Source of the DNA: Shewanella litoralis | Lineage (GTDB): Bacteria > Pseudomonadota > Gammaproteobacteria > Enterobacterales > Shewanellaceae | Direction: 5' to 3' | Assembly (NCBI RefSeq): GCF_009828585.1 | Contig: NZ_WSRZ01000012.1 | Location: forward strand, 1-64,000 | DNA length: 64,000 nt | Part shown: positions 7,735 through 17,912 of the stretch, piece by piece | How the letters are laid out: each line of letters starts with the position of its first letter | How positions within the stretch are numbered: the stretch's first letter is position 1 | Program-made: the position numbers and the translations under genes | Notes under the pieces: generated by a model | Databases searched by the model: none | Seen by the model: only the letters and a program-made list of their open reading frames with translations | Told to the model about the DNA's origin: nothing

Positions 7735-9450
7735 ATGCGAGTTAGTAAGTACCTGCTTTCAACACAAAAAGAAACCCCTGCTAATGCAGAGGTGATTAGT
7801 CATCAGTTAATGCTTCGCGCCGGTATGATCCGTCGTAACGCATCAGGTCTTTACAGCTGGTTACCCTCTGGTTTACGTGTTTTGCGTAAAGTAGAAGCCA
7901 TTGTTCGTGAAGAAATGAACAAAACAGGCGCCATTGAAATCTTAATGCCGCTAGTTCAGCCAGCTGACTTATGGGTTGAAACCGGCCGTTGGGACAAATT
8001 TGGCCCAGAATTACTGCGCTTTCAAGACCGCCATAATCGTGATTTTGTATTGGGGCCAACCCACGAAGAAGTGATCACTGACCTAGTGCGTAAAGAACTC
8101 AGTTCATATAAGCAATTACCACTGACGCTTTATCAAGTACAAACCAAATTCCGTGATGAAGTTCGTCCACGTTTTGGTGTGATGCGTGCCCGTGAGTTCT
8201 TAATGAAAGATGCTTATTCTTTCCATTTAGATCAAGAAACCATGGACAGCACGTACCATGCAATGCATACCGCATATTGCAATATCCTTACCCGTATGGG
8301 CTTAGAGTTCCGTCCTGTATTAGCTGACACAGGCTCTATCGGTGGCAGCATGTCTCATGAATTCCATGTGCTTGCAAACAGCGGCGAAGACTTAATTGCT
8401 TACTCAACGGGTAGCGATTACGCGGCTAACATTGAAAAAGCTGAATCGCCACTCCCAACAGAAGCTCGCCCTGAGCCAACTCAAGCAATGACATTAGTGG
8501 ATACGCCTAATGCTAAAACTATTGCTGAGCTTGTTGAACAATTCAGTTTAGCGATTACCAAGACAGTCAAAACATTAATCGTTAAAGGTGCAACAGAAGA
8601 AGCACCGTTAGTCGCATTGGTTATTCGTGGCGATCACGAACTGAACGAAATCAAAGCGGACAAACTTGACTTAGTTGCTTCGCCATTTGAGTTCGCATCA
8701 GAAGCTGAAATTCGTGATGCTGTTGGCGCAGGCCCTGGTTCTATCGGACCTGTTGGGTTAACTATGCCAATTATTATTGACCATAGTGTCACCATCATGA
8801 GCGACTTTGCTGCTGGCGCTAATGCAGAAGATAAGCATTATTTTGGTATTAACTGGGAGCGTGATTTACCGCTTGCAACGGTTGCCGATATCCGCAATGT
8901 TGTTGAAGGTGAACCAACACCAGATGGCCTTGGCACTTATGCGATGGCTCGTGGTATTGAAGTGGGCCACATTTTCCAGCTTGGTACTAATTACTCTAAA
9001 GCCATGAATGCCACAGTGTTAGACGAAAATGGTAAGGCACAGGTTTTATTGATGGGGTGTTACGGCGTCGGCGTAAGCCGTATAGTCGCTGCTGCCATTG
9101 AGCAAAATTACGATGACCGCGGCATCATTTGGCCAGAAGCCATTGCCCCGTTCACCGTGGGTATTTTACCGATGAACATGCATAAGTCTCATCGCGTAGC
9201 TGACATTGCCGAAAAACTTTACCAAGACCTGGCTGATGCAGGTGTTGAAGTATTGATAGATGATCGTAAAGAGCGTCCTGGGGTGATGTTTGCCGACATG
9301 GAGCTCATTGGCTTGCCGCATGTTGTGGTGATTGGCGATCGTAATATCGATGCGGGTGTATTTGAATACAAAAACCGTCGCACCGGTGAAAAGCAAGATA
9401 TTCCATTCGACCAAATTGTTGAGTTTTTGACAAATGCAGCTAAAGGTTAA
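7735..9450 (+). CDS. proS: Prolyl-tRNA synthetase
   Basis: Charges tRNA-Pro. It is 571 aa, matching the E. coli enzyme (572). The class II motif 2 region ([19 protein letters not shown]) is near residue 138, motif 3 ([18 protein letters not shown]) is near residue 440, the YbaK-like editing insertion spans about residues 225-400, and the anticodon-binding domain ends the protein. Alone in its transcript, with a terminator at 9477-9505. Confidence 0.98.
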   Translation: MRVSKYLLSTQKETPANAEVISHQLMLRAGMIRRNASGLYSWLPSGLRVLRKVEAIVREEMNKTGAIEILMPLVQPADLWVETGRWDKFGPELLRFQDRHNRDFVLGPTHEEVITDLVRKELSSYKQLPLTLYQVQTKFRDEVRPRFGVMRAREFLMKDAYSFHLDQETMDSTYHAMHTAYCNILTRMGLEFRPVLADTGSIGGSMSHEFHVLANSGEDLIAYSTGSDYAANIEKAESPLPTEARPEPTQAMTLVDTPNAKTIAELVEQFSLAITKTVKTLIVKGATEEAPLVALVIRGDHELNEIKADKLDLVASPFEFASEAEIRDAVGAGPGSIGPVGLTMPIIIDHSVTIMSDFAAGANAEDKHYFGINWERDLPLATVADIRNVVEGEPTPDGLGTYAMARGIEVGHIFQLGTNYSKAMNATVLDENGKAQVLLMGCYGVGVSRIVAAAIEQNYDDRGIIWPEAIAPFTVGILPMNMHKSHRVADIAEKLYQDLADAGVEVLIDDRKERPGVMFADMELIGLPHVVVIGDRNIDAGVFEYKNRRTGEKQDIPFDQIVEFLTNAAKG

Positions 9451-9476
9451 CCACTGCTAGCATCATTATTAAACTC

Positions 9477-9505
9477 AAAAAACGCACTTTTTAGTGCGTT
9501 TTTTT
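9477..9505 (+). terminator. Terminator of proS
   Basis: AACGCACT (9481-9488) pairs with AGTGCGTT (9493-9500), followed by a T run. Confidence 0.9.
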
Positions 9506-9620
9506 ATTGGTCTTGATATGAACTCTCTCTGGAATATCGTATTGTACTTGGCTCACTGGTAAGTAATAACAAAAGAATTCATACTAGTATCATCTCTGAT
9601 TACTTTATTAAGGATATCGA

Positions 9621-10754
9621 TTGGCAGTCTCTACAGCGATAGTTTTAGGTGGCGGTGGCGCTAGAGCGGCATATCAAATCGGCGTGCTTAAAGCGTTAGT
9701 GCAATTTTATCCGCGTAATCATCATGTGCCATTCGATATTATTTGCGGTACCTCTGCAGGGGCAATTAATGCAACATCTTTAGCCACTCATGCATCTTGT
9801 TTTCATCTTGCGGTCAAAAAACTTGATTGGGTTTGGCGCCATTTTGAAACAAACCAAGTGTATCGAACCAGTATTACACAAGTGCTTCGGCATTTAGGGC
9901 GAATGGCCATTAAAGGACTACAAGACGATAAAGTTAACACCGACGCTGGTAGCTTATTAGATAACCAACCGCTGCGAGAACTGCTCAACAATCTCATCGA
10001 CTTTAAACGAATCGATCGAAATATTAGTAATAAAGCGCTAACAGCGATTAGTGTCGATGCCTCTTGCTACAACAACTCGCGCTCGTACAGTTTTTATCAA
10101 GGTAACGACAACATCGAAGATTGGCAAAGAGCAAGGAGAATTGGATTACGCAGTTTATTGAATACGGAACATTTATTAGCAAGCTCTGCCATCCCAATGG
10201 TGTTCCCGTCAATTAAACTTAATCAGGCATATTATGGCGATGGTTCCGTTCATCAACTATCGCCTCTTTCAAGCCCAATCCATCTAGGGGCCAACAAAAT
10301 ATTTGTGATTAATTTGGACAGCCCACATAAACATTTTCCAATAGAATTTGAATACCACCCCAAAACAGCCACCATTGCCGGCCATTTATTAGATACTATT
10401 TTCTCCGATACACTTAACAGTGATTTAGAACGCTTACAGCGAGTTAATAACACATTATCGATGATATCGGCACAAGATAAAGCGGTACTAAATCTTCGGC
10501 ATATTGAGACTTTAGTCATAAAACCCAGCCAGGACCTAAGCCGCATCGCTGCGCGTTTTTATGATGATATGCCATTCGCCATTAGGACATTGTTAAAGTT
10601 TTTTGGGATTAATCGGCAATCTGATTCGAGTATTGTGTCTTATTTGTTATTTGAGAAAAGCTACACAAGCACGTTAATCGATTTGGGCTATCAAGATGCA
10701 ATGAACCAAATTGAGGAGATAAAACAGTTTTTTGAAATCACAACTAAAGTATAA
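9621..10754 (+). CDS. Patatin-like phospholipase family protein
   Basis: Probable lipid acyl hydrolase of 377 aa. The oxyanion loop GGGGARAAYQIGVL is at residues 10-23, the nucleophile elbow GTSAG near residue 42, and the catalytic Asp in YYGDGSVHQ near residue 206 (DGS in place of the commoner DGG or DGA). There is no signal peptide, so it is cytoplasmic or membrane-associated. It starts at a TTG with AAGGAT seven bases upstream. The C-terminal ~150 residues follow the core domain and are of unclear role. Substrate unknown. Confidence 0.88.
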   Translation: MAVSTAIVLGGGGARAAYQIGVLKALVQFYPRNHHVPFDIICGTSAGAINATSLATHASCFHLAVKKLDWVWRHFETNQVYRTSITQVLRHLGRMAIKGLQDDKVNTDAGSLLDNQPLRELLNNLIDFKRIDRNISNKALTAISVDASCYNNSRSYSFYQGNDNIEDWQRARRIGLRSLLNTEHLLASSAIPMVFPSIKLNQAYYGDGSVHQLSPLSSPIHLGANKIFVINLDSPHKHFPIEFEYHPKTATIAGHLLDTIFSDTLNSDLERLQRVNNTLSMISAQDKAVLNLRHIETLVIKPSQDLSRIAARFYDDMPFAIRTLLKFFGINRQSDSSIVSYLLFEKSYTSTLIDLGYQDAMNQIEEIKQFFEITTKV

Positions 10755-10937
10755 CGCCGCCATATAGAAAACTATGATATAAAAAGTGTAGTTCATTCAC
10801 ATTGTTCTGAATTTAAGGGGTGTTAAAGCCCACAACGATTAACAATACAGATGGATACGCGATTGGCTCAACACCATTAATAATCGATTCCGATAGCAAT
10901 AAAAATCGCGTCAATGCGAAGTCTAAAAGGATTTTAG

Positions 10938-11357
10938 ATGAAAAATGCATGGTTAATACTTAGCTTGGTATTGTTTGGATGTGGTCAACAAGCCCCCACC
11001 GTTAACGATATTGCAAACAGCAGTATGAATACAATCCAATGGCAAGGCGTTTACCATGGTGTTTTTCCATGTCCTAGTTGTGATGGCATGGATACCACCA
11101 TCGAACTGCTTCCCCCCAATAAATACATCATACATACCGTAAGATTAGGTAGCGATCCAAACCCTTACCGGGGCCACGGCACTTTTCAATGGGACAAAAC
11201 AGGGAACATTATCGTGTTAGACCGTGGTCATATTTACCAAGTCATGCCTGACCATCTCTATCTGCTGGACATAGAACATAAAAGAATTACTGGTCCAGAT
11301 GCTGAGCGTTATCGCGTTGATAAAGTTAAAGGCCTAAGTCAACCCGTAGGCAGTTAA
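10938..11357 (+). CDS. NlpE N-terminal-domain lipoprotein
   Basis: 139 aa with a short signal sequence and lipobox VLFGCG (Cys 15). The NlpE N-terminal barrel follows: WQGVYHGVFPCPSCDGMDTT with its CxxC near residues 50-53, then a YRGHGTFQWD block. NlpE reports surface contact or faulty lipoprotein sorting to the Cpx system. This form lacks the C-terminal OB domain of E. coli NlpE. A metal role for CPSC is possible, but is inference. Starts with an ATG after AAAAGGATTTTAG. Confidence 0.85.
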   Translation: MKNAWLILSLVLFGCGQQAPTVNDIANSSMNTIQWQGVYHGVFPCPSCDGMDTTIELLPPNKYIIHTVRLGSDPNPYRGHGTFQWDKTGNIIVLDRGHIYQVMPDHLYLLDIEHKRITGPDAERYRVDKVKGLSQPVGS

Positions 11358-11438
11358 AGATTTATTGCACGAATGTGCCATGCTTTATTGACTTTAGCTG
11401 TGTTAAAATTATCTGATTAGACACTTAAAGACAGTGAC

Positions 11439-12326
11439 ATGAGAAAAGGTATTTTATTAGCGGGTGGTTCAGGCACACGACTCTATCCCATCACACAAGT
11501 TGTCTGTAAACAATTATTACCCATATACGATAAGCCGATGATTTATTATCCTCTATGTACCTTAATGCAAGCAGGTATCACTGAGATTTTAGTTATTTGT
11601 ACTGAGACAGATTTACCGCTTTTTAAATCACTGTTAAAAGATGGCCGTCAATGGGGCATTAATATTGATTATACCATTCAGGCAAAACCAGAAGGCTTAG
11701 CTCAAGCACTGATTCTTGCAGAACCTTTTCTTGATGGTAGTCCTAGCGCGCTGATTTTAGGGGATAACCTATTTTATGGCCACCAGCTGCAGGCCACCTT
11801 ACACGCGGCTAACAACATGACTGACGCTTGCATATTTGCTTATCATGTTGCTAATCCGCAAGCTTATGGGGTTATTGAATTTGACCAACATAAGCAAGTC
11901 ATATCCATTACAGAAAAACCTGCAATACCAAAATCAAATTTTGCCATGCCTGGATTATACTTTTTTGATCATAAAGCATGTCAATATGCTAAAAATGTTT
12001 TGCCTTCACACAGAGGTGAACTTGAGATTGTCGATGTTATTCAACAATATTTAGACAGTGGCAAACTTAATGTCGATATTTTAGGTCGCGGCACAGCATG
12101 GTTAGATACAGGTACACCAGATGCGATGGCTGAAGCAACCCAATATATCGCGGCAATAGAAAAGCGTCAGGGATTAAAAATATCTTGCCCTGAGGAAGTG
12201 GCTTTTGTAATGGGGTTAATCGATCAACAACAGTTAACTTTACTTGCGAACCAACTCATTAAAAGTGGCTATGGTCAGTATTTGCTGTCATTACTTAATA
12301 AGAATTTTCCCAATGAAATGCATTGA
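11439..12326 (+). CDS. rmlA: Glucose-1-phosphate thymidylyltransferase
   Basis: First step of dTDP-L-rhamnose synthesis: Glc-1-P plus dTTP gives dTDP-glucose. It is 295 aa. The nucleotide-binding GGSGTRLYPIT is at residues 9-19, followed by KQLLPIYDKPMIYYPL, LILGDNLFYG near residue 106, and EKPAIPKSNFAMPGLYFFD. It is the first gene of an rmlA-C-B-D operon, and its last 14 bases overlap rmlC. Confidence 0.97.
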   Translation: MRKGILLAGGSGTRLYPITQVVCKQLLPIYDKPMIYYPLCTLMQAGITEILVICTETDLPLFKSLLKDGRQWGINIDYTIQAKPEGLAQALILAEPFLDGSPSALILGDNLFYGHQLQATLHAANNMTDACIFAYHVANPQAYGVIEFDQHKQVISITEKPAIPKSNFAMPGLYFFDHKACQYAKNVLPSHRGELEIVDVIQQYLDSGKLNVDILGRGTAWLDTGTPDAMAEATQYIAAIEKRQGLKISCPEEVAFVMGLIDQQQLTLLANQLIKSGYGQYLLSLLNKNFPNEMH

Positions 12327-12876
12327 TACAAAGCTAAATGACGTTTTATTGTTTAGCCCACAAAAGTTTGTCGATGAACGTGGATTCTTTATGGAGACAT
12401 TACGTCAAAATGTGTTTGATGATGCATTCACACAACGAAATCTGAATATTCCTCAATTAGTACAAGAAAATCAGTCTCGCTCAAAGAACAATGTATTAAG
12501 AGGGCTTCATTTTCAACAACGTTTCCCTCAAGGTAAGTTAATCCGAGTATCGAGTGGTTGCATATTCGATGTTGCGGTAGATTTAAGGTTTGGATCGTCC
12601 ACCTATGGTAAGTGGATAGGTCAACAACTCTCAGATGAAAACGGTTATCAGATGTGGATCCCTGAAGGTTTTGCACATGGTTTTTACGTGTTATCTGATG
12701 TCGCTGATATTATTTATAAATGTTCAGAATATTATCGACCGGATGACGAGCGCACCATGGCATGGAATGACCCAACACTGAATATTCAATGGCCAATAAA
12801 GACTCATATTGCTCCCATTGTGTCCAATAAAGATAACCCTGAAATAAACCCTCACATTATTGCATTTGGTGCTTAA
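12313..12876 (+). CDS. rmlC: dTDP-4-dehydrorhamnose 3,5-epimerase
   Basis: Third step of the dTDP-L-rhamnose pathway, a double epimerisation of the 4-keto sugar. It is 187 aa with a cupin fold: [12 protein letters not shown] near residue 18, [18 protein letters not shown] (catalytic His in LRGLHFQ), [15 protein letters not shown], and [15 protein letters not shown]. The ATG at 12313 gives the family length, and the longer in-frame extension upstream lies inside rmlA. The overlap with rmlA suggests translational coupling. Confidence 0.96.
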   Translation: MKCIDTKLNDVLLFSPQKFVDERGFFMETLRQNVFDDAFTQRNLNIPQLVQENQSRSKNNVLRGLHFQQRFPQGKLIRVSSGCIFDVAVDLRFGSSTYGKWIGQQLSDENGYQMWIPEGFAHGFYVLSDVADIIYKCSEYYRPDDERTMAWNDPTLNIQWPIKTHIAPIVSNKDNPEINPHIIAFGA

Positions 12877-12880
12877 CGTA

Positions 12881-13909
12881 ATGACAGAACAAAACGGACA
12901 TGCACTAAAAATACTCATTTCAGGAGGAAGTGGTTTTATTGGTTCGGCCTTAATACGCCATATTATGGCCCAAACACCGCACAGTGTTATCAATCTCGAT
13001 AAACTCACCTATGCAGCAAACCCTCTGAGTTTATCCTCAATCACAGATAGCCAACGATATCATTTTATTAAAGGTGACATCTGCGATGATAAGTTAGTTA
13101 AATCAGTATTTGAACACTATCAACCCGATGCCGTAATGCATTTAGCGGCTGAAAGTCATGTTGATAGATCAATAGCCGGTCCTGCAGCCTTTATCCAAAC
13201 CAATATTGTTGGCACGTTCAACTTGCTCGAAGCGAGTCGAATCTTCTTTAATGATTTACCATCACATAAAGCAAAACGTTTTCGGTTTCATCATATTTCC
13301 ACAGACGAAGTCTTTGGCGACTTGCCTCAAACAGGTTACTTTAATGAACAAAATGCTTACGCACCAAGCTCGCCTTATTCTGCGAGTAAAGCGTCGAGCG
13401 ATCATCTCGTAAAAGCTTGGCATAGAACATATGGACTCCCTACGTTAATCAGTTATTGTTCAAATAATTATGGGCCGTATCAACACCCAGAAAAATTAAT
13501 CCCGCTCACCATCACTCGTGCAATATCAGGTGAACCGATACCCATTTATGGTAATGGTCAACAAATCCGTGATTGGTTGCATGTTGAAGACCACGTTGAA
13601 GCATTATTGGCAGTATTAACCCGAGGGCATGTCGGTGAGTCATACACTATTGGCGGTAATAATGAACACACTAACCTTCAAGTTGTTCAGTTAATTTGCA
13701 AACATTTGAGTACCTTAATGCCTGAGCATCATCTCGCTACCAATAACGGATTCGAGCTATTAATCCGTCATGTAGAGGATAGATTAGGACATGATCAACG
13801 TTATGCTATCGATGCGAGTAAAATAACAACTGAACTCAACTGGACACCGAAACGATCTTTTGAGGATGGTTTACGTAACACCGTGCAATGGTATTTGGCT
13901 AATAGTTAA
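12881..13909 (+). CDS. rmlB: dTDP-glucose 4,6-dehydratase
   Basis: Second step of the pathway, NAD-dependent dehydration to the 4-keto-6-deoxy sugar. It is 342 aa from the ATG at 12881. The Rossmann motif [11 protein letters not shown] is near residue 14, [11 protein letters not shown] near residue 87, the STDEVFGDL block has Thr-Asp-Glu catalytic residues, and the YxxxK dyad is [10 protein letters not shown]. It begins four bases after rmlC, and its stop overlaps the rmlD start (TAATG). Confidence 0.97.
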   Translation: MTEQNGHALKILISGGSGFIGSALIRHIMAQTPHSVINLDKLTYAANPLSLSSITDSQRYHFIKGDICDDKLVKSVFEHYQPDAVMHLAAESHVDRSIAGPAAFIQTNIVGTFNLLEASRIFFNDLPSHKAKRFRFHHISTDEVFGDLPQTGYFNEQNAYAPSSPYSASKASSDHLVKAWHRTYGLPTLISYCSNNYGPYQHPEKLIPLTITRAISGEPIPIYGNGQQIRDWLHVEDHVEALLAVLTRGHVGESYTIGGNNEHTNLQVVQLICKHLSTLMPEHHLATNNGFELLIRHVEDRLGHDQRYAIDASKITTELNWTPKRSFEDGLRNTVQWYLANS

Positions 13910-14811
13910 TGAGAATACTTACATTTGGCCAAACAGGTCAGTTGGCTAAAGCGTTAAAACGCACCCAACCGGGATATTTTGAGCTGATTCAATTAACTCA
14001 TCAGCAAGTTAACATTACTCAACCTCAACTCATTGATGAGGCGTTAGCTCATTATCGTCCTAATATTATTATCAATTGCGCAGCCTATACTGACGTAGAA
14101 CGTGCTGAATCAAACGCCACGCAAGTCATGCAAACTAATGTTGATGCCGTTAGGTTTATGGCTAAAGCGGCTCGTCAATATGGTATTAGGTTCATCCAAT
14201 TATCTACAGATTATGTATTTGATGGACTGTCATCACTTCCTTATACCGTGGATCAAAAGCCCTGTGCCATTAATGTATATGGTCAATCAAAATTACTTGC
14301 CGAAAACATTATTTTACAACAGCAATCGAATCAATTTTGCATCGTTCGCACGTCCTGGCTCTATCATAATAGCGGCAAAAACTTTGTCACCACCATGTTG
14401 AAACTCATGTCACAAGACCACAATAACGCAATGTTAATGCAAGGCCTTATTCCCAACATTAATGTGGTGAACGACCAAACAGGTAGCCCGACGATGGTTG
14501 ACGGCCTTGCTCATTTTTTATGGAAACTGTGTTTACAAAAGCAATGGTCTGCGATTTACCATTGGAGCGATGCAGGCATGTGTACCTGGTATGAGTTTGC
14601 ACAAGAGATACAGTCACAAGCTGTCGCATTAGGATTAATCCCCACTAAAGTGACATTGACGCCGGTAACATCTGAACAATATAACTCGCCAGTTAAGCGC
14701 CCTACTTTCAGTGTGTTAGACACCTCTCATTCGCACTTAATCTTAAAACCTAAACCGTGGCAGCAGCAATTAGCGCAATGCCTATATGTGCGCGCTATCA
14801 ATAAAGACTGA
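13909..14811 (+). CDS. rmlD: dTDP-4-dehydrorhamnose reductase
   Basis: Last step, NAD(P)H-dependent reduction to dTDP-L-rhamnose. It is 300 aa. FGQTGQLAKAL is at residues 5-15, NCAAYTDVERAE near residue 60, STDYVFDG near residue 99 and YGQSKLLAE near residue 124 (catalytic YxxxK). It is the final gene of the rml operon. No glycosyltransferase or O-antigen gene follows, unlike typical rml loci. Confidence 0.96.
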   Translation: MRILTFGQTGQLAKALKRTQPGYFELIQLTHQQVNITQPQLIDEALAHYRPNIIINCAAYTDVERAESNATQVMQTNVDAVRFMAKAARQYGIRFIQLSTDYVFDGLSSLPYTVDQKPCAINVYGQSKLLAENIILQQQSNQFCIVRTSWLYHNSGKNFVTTMLKLMSQDHNNAMLMQGLIPNINVVNDQTGSPTMVDGLAHFLWKLCLQKQWSAIYHWSDAGMCTWYEFAQEIQSQAVALGLIPTKVTLTPVTSEQYNSPVKRPTFSVLDTSHSHLILKPKPWQQQLAQCLYVRAINKD

Positions 14812-14965
14812 GCCACTAAACAAAAAATTAAACCGTCATCTTGTTGTCATTTTTACGTGCAATAATTTTTACCGTCAAGAATGAAATATTTCGCTTTAGC
14901 TTATTATTAACTTTAGGTAAAAAGAGGCTGTACCAACAGCGGTACAGTTATCTGGAATGTTGAAA

Positions 14966-15127
14966 ATGTCACACTCATTTGAATTTGATGAAGATGATGC
15001 GCCATGGGGCGATAACATCAAGGGAAAACCAAAATCGAAAAAGGTTAAACAGCGTCGTCGAGATACTAAGCGCCGCTACTTTGACGATAATGCTGAAATG
15101 GAGTTCGCACCTGCTAAGTGGAAATAG
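14966..15127 (+). CDS. Small basic/acidic hypothetical protein (53 aa)
   Basis: Not recognised. The frame starts MSHSFEFDEDDAPWGDN, turns strongly basic (KGKPKSKKVKQRRRDTKRR) and ends MEFAPAKWK. A weak GGAATG site precedes the ATG, and a strong terminator (15154-15184) follows 27 bases after the stop. The gene-terminator arrangement and the ordered acid-base-acid composition argue for a real gene. Nucleic-acid or ribosome binding is possible from charge alone. No membrane segment or signal. Confidence 0.65.
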   Translation: MSHSFEFDEDDAPWGDNIKGKPKSKKVKQRRRDTKRRYFDDNAEMEFAPAKWK

Positions 15128-15153
15128 TTTAACAGGATTTTCTCATCAAGTTT

Positions 15154-15184
15154 AAAAAGCAAGTAGCTCACTACTTGCTTTTTT
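15154..15184 (+). terminator. Terminator after the 53-aa gene
   Basis: AAAAAGCAAGTAG pairs with CTACTTGCTTTTT across the loop CTCA, with a trailing T run. Confidence 0.88.
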
Positions 15185-15192
15185 GTTGCAAA

Positions 15193-15224
15193 AAAATGGC
15201 CTTGAATAATTCAAGACCATTTTT
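15193..15224 (-). terminator. Terminator of mgtE
   Basis: AAAATGG-CTTGAA arms with one mismatch, read leftward into a T-rich tail, about 40 bases past the mgtE stop. It is back to back with the previous terminator. Confidence 0.8.
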
Positions 15225-15263
15225 ATGATACGGTTAACGACAACAATATTGTTAATTAACCTT

Positions 15264-16661
15264 TTACAGGTACAGTATTGAAGCTAAACCTAAAAAGGTA
15301 AAAAATCCTACAACGTCGGTCACAGTCGTTAAAATAACCGACCCCGATAATGCCGCATCTTGGTTAAAGCGTTGCAAAATCATTGGCACCATGACACCAG
15401 CAATCGCCGCAACCGCCATATTGATCAAAATCGCACAGGCAATAACAATACCCATGACATTATCATCAAACCACCAGCCAGCAATGATGCCGATGACAAT
15501 AGCCCATAACGTACCATTTAACGCGCCAATACCAAGTTCGTTTTTCATTAACGACATGACGTTACCGGCTGTTATCTGTCCCATTGCCATACCACGGATC
15601 ATCAGTGTTAATGACTGACTCCCGGCAATACCGCCCATAGAGGCGACAATTGGCATTAATACCGCTAACGCAACCACCTGGGATAATACATTTTCAAACA
15701 TACCTATTGTGGCCGATGCTAAAAATGCAGTCAGTAAGTTAATTCCTAGCCACACAGCACGACGTTTAGCACCAACAAAAATCGGTGCGAACAAATCGTC
15801 ATGCTCATCCATACCTGCCGTTGCCATTAACTGCGCTTCATAATGCTCACGCACTAAAGCTGTTGCGGTACGCAAGGTCATACGACCAATCAATATACCG
15901 TCTTCATCGACCACTGGCAGTTCAAGTTCACGACTGTGTTCAATCGCTTCAGCAGCCTCAATTAACGATGAATCAGCAGAAATAACACGACTATCATCCC
16001 ACTTCAACGATTGCAGATTAGTACTCGTATCAGCGGTTTTGAATACATCGTAGCGACGAACTGTACCAAGATATTTATCGTTCACATCAACTAAAAATAA
16101 ATGGTCATTACAGTCTAAGTCGATACGTCTAAAAAAACGCTGACCTTGGGCAACCGTTGAAGATGGACTTAATGCCAACATTTGGTGATCGGCATAACGA
16201 CCAATTTCATTTTCAGTATATTGGTTATAAAGCTCATAATGCTTACGCTGACGCTCACCCATCTGTGCCAATGCACGATCAGTGATGTTGTCGGGAAGCG
16301 AGTCACTCCATTCAATGAGATCTTCAGGACTTAATTGCGAAAAGAGTAAATCAAGCTCCTCATCTGGCATTTTCTTTAAAATGCCTAAACGAGGATCTGC
16401 ACGCATTAAGTTAAGGACATCAACACGTTCTTCTACGTCAACTTGCTGCCAACGTTCATAACGTTCATCAAGCGGTAACGATTCGAGTAATAATGCAATG
16501 GTACCGGGTTCAGCATCAATCAAGATTTCACTAAACACTTCGGCTTGCTCGTCCCCTTCTGCTTCAGTTAATTGAAGCACTACCTGGCTAACATCTGCCT
16601 GTGGGGATGAGTTGGTTTCGATTTCATCTTCAGAGTTAAGTTCGTTCTTTAAATCGTTCAT
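15264..16661 (-). CDS. mgtE: Magnesium transporter MgtE
   Basis: Mg2+-gated Mg2+ channel of the inner membrane, 465 aa from the ATG at 16661, which has AGGGGCG upstream. The acidic N-domain (about residues 30-130) and paired CBS domains (about 130-255) sense cytosolic Mg2+. Five membrane helices form the pore, with the signature MPIVASMGGIAGSQSLTLMI and a C-terminal segment near TDVVGFFTFLGLASIL. An in-frame extension upstream lacks a better start. It diverges from the peroxidase gene. No M-box RNA was seen in the short leader. Confidence 0.95.
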   Translation of the reverse strand: MNDLKNELNSEDEIETNSSPQADVSQVVLQLTEAEGDEQAEVFSEILIDAEPGTIALLLESLPLDERYERWQQVDVEERVDVLNLMRADPRLGILKKMPDEELDLLFSQLSPEDLIEWSDSLPDNITDRALAQMGERQRKHYELYNQYTENEIGRYADHQMLALSPSSTVAQGQRFFRRIDLDCNDHLFLVDVNDKYLGTVRRYDVFKTADTSTNLQSLKWDDSRVISADSSLIEAAEAIEHSRELELPVVDEDGILIGRMTLRTATALVREHYEAQLMATAGMDEHDDLFAPIFVGAKRRAVWLGINLLTAFLASATIGMFENVLSQVVALAVLMPIVASMGGIAGSQSLTLMIRGMAMGQITAGNVMSLMKNELGIGALNGTLWAIVIGIIAGWWFDDNVMGIVIACAILINMAVAAIAGVMVPMILQRFNQDAALSGSVILTTVTDVVGFFTFLGLASILYL

Positions 16662-16812
16662 AAGCACGCCCCTAATTCTACTTGTTAAATAAGCGCAAAC
16701 TATATTGAAATTGTTATTGATAAGCAAATAGATATATTAAATTGTGCGCAATTTAATTGCTAACGAATAGGCTATATATTATAGTTAATTTTTGACATAT
16801 TGGAGTTTCATG

Positions 16813-17298
16813 ATGAGCAGCACAATTTACCCGATCACCGTAAAAGACATTAAAGGCAACGATATCGTCATGGAGACCTTTAAAGACAAAGTTATATTAA
16901 TCGTTAATACCGCCAGTAAATGTGGATTTACCCCACAATACCAATCACTTGAAGCATTAAATCAAGAGTATAAAGATAAAGGCTTAGTGATTTTAGGTTT
17001 TCCATGCAACCAGTTTGGTAAGCAAGAACAAGGTAACGAACAAGAAATAAGCCAGTTCTGCGAACTCAATTTTGGGGTGACATTTCCGTTGTTTAGCAAA
17101 GTTGAAGTCAATGGTCCTAATGCACACCCACTGTATCAACAGCTTAAAAAATCGGCGAAAGGTTTACTTGGTAGTGAGTCGATTAAGTGGAACTTTACTA
17201 AGTTTTTAGTCGATAAACATGGCAACGTTGTTGATCGATACGCACCAACGACTAAACCTGAAGAGTTAAAAGAAATCATTGAAAAGCTCTTAGCTTAA
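16813..17298 (+). CDS. Glutathione peroxidase family (thiol peroxidase, BtuE-type)
   Basis: Reduces peroxides, most likely with thioredoxin or glutathione. It is 161 aa. NTASKCGFTPQY holds the peroxidatic Cys (TGT, not a selenocysteine UGA), LGFPCNQFGKQE has the second Cys and Gln, and KWNFTKFLVDKHG holds the catalytic Trp-Asn. ATGs at 16810 and 16813 are in tandem. The second is preferred because TGGAG then lies seven bases upstream. Cytosolic, single gene. Confidence 0.93.
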   Translation: MSSTIYPITVKDIKGNDIVMETFKDKVILIVNTASKCGFTPQYQSLEALNQEYKDKGLVILGFPCNQFGKQEQGNEQEISQFCELNFGVTFPLFSKVEVNGPNAHPLYQQLKKSAKGLLGSESIKWNFTKFLVDKHGNVVDRYAPTTKPEELKEIIEKLLA

Positions 17299-17468
17299 GG
17301 CTGAATTTGCGGCGATAGCCGCAGAGCTTAATCATAAAAACCTGGCAAGATCGGCGAGTTAACAATACTGCTATCAACATTATCTAATGTGAATGATTTT
17401 TATAAGCACATGATTAATATCAAATATAAAAAACATTTTTTATTTACAGAAAAATATGGATTTATTTT

Positions 17469-17496
17469 TGAACTTTTTATCTCTTTGCCACTCAAA
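17469..17496 (+). promoter_or_regulatory. Sigma-E-like promoter of sRNA module A
   Basis: TGAACT (17469-17474), 16 bases, CTCAAA (17491-17496). The RpoE consensus is GGAACTT with a TCTGA or TCAAA -10 at 16-17 bases. It has the same architecture as the four following modules. Confidence 0.55.
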
Positions 17497-17502
17497 ATAA
17501 GT

Positions 17503-17619
17503 AACAGTTAGATTTACTTTTTTTGTTCATCTATTGTTCATCATCTCCCTGGGACCTCTAGCGCGGTCCCCTTGATCGAAAAATCGATCGATAGGCAATC
17601 ATTTGATTGCCTTTTTTTA
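17503..17619 (+). ncRNA. sRNA module A, MicA-like, sigma-E driven (predicted)
   Basis: Predicted ~117-nt RNA starting about seven bases after the -10. The seed-like region carries two copies of TTGTTCATC (TTTGTTCATCTATTG, then GTTCATCATCTCCC). A GGGACC/GGTCCC hairpin (17551-17570), a GATCGA/TCGATC hairpin (17574-17589) and an intrinsic terminator AGGCAATC/GATTGCCT with seven T (17593-17618) follow. It is the most divergent copy but shares the CTAGCGC block with modules B-D. No protein frame with a ribosome site covers it. Ends are inferred. Confidence 0.6.
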
Positions 17620-17879
17620 TGTTTGTCCTTCAACCACTTTACTAAACACGATAGCAGCAACCTCACCAGATAAGATGAGCAGCAACAGTTGCCAAACCTT
17701 ATCTCAAAAAATATTAAACCAATCAGGTAAAATGTGCCTGCACTGGCAGCTTTCACATTTGCAAACGATAGAAATCACCAAGATTTACGTTGCTACTTAA
17801 GACTAAGCAATTGATCTAAAATGTTTAATAAACAATTTTATTTTTTAAAAAAATATTTCACAAAAAATATCAAACTTAA

Positions 17880-17907
17880 TGAACTTTATCGTATTCGCTC
17901 AGTCTTA
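17880..17907 (+). promoter_or_regulatory. Sigma-E-like promoter of sRNA module B
   Basis: TGAACT (17880-17885), 16 bases, GTCTTA (17902-17907), with CTCA directly before the -10 as in the other modules (CCCA). Confidence 0.5.
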
Positions 17908-17912
17908 TGTAT

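Noticed and set aside
16662-16812. Magnesium (M-box) riboswitch before mgtE
   Set aside because: The leader is too short and lacks the conserved blocks.
16900-16950. Selenocysteine in the glutathione peroxidase
   Set aside because: The peroxidatic position is encoded by TGT (Cys); there is no in-frame TGA.
17541-17800. Short open frames on both strands over sRNA module A
   Set aside because: They cross the promoter-terminator unit, have no ribosome site, and their translations are low-complexity. The RNA reading explains the hairpins and terminator better.
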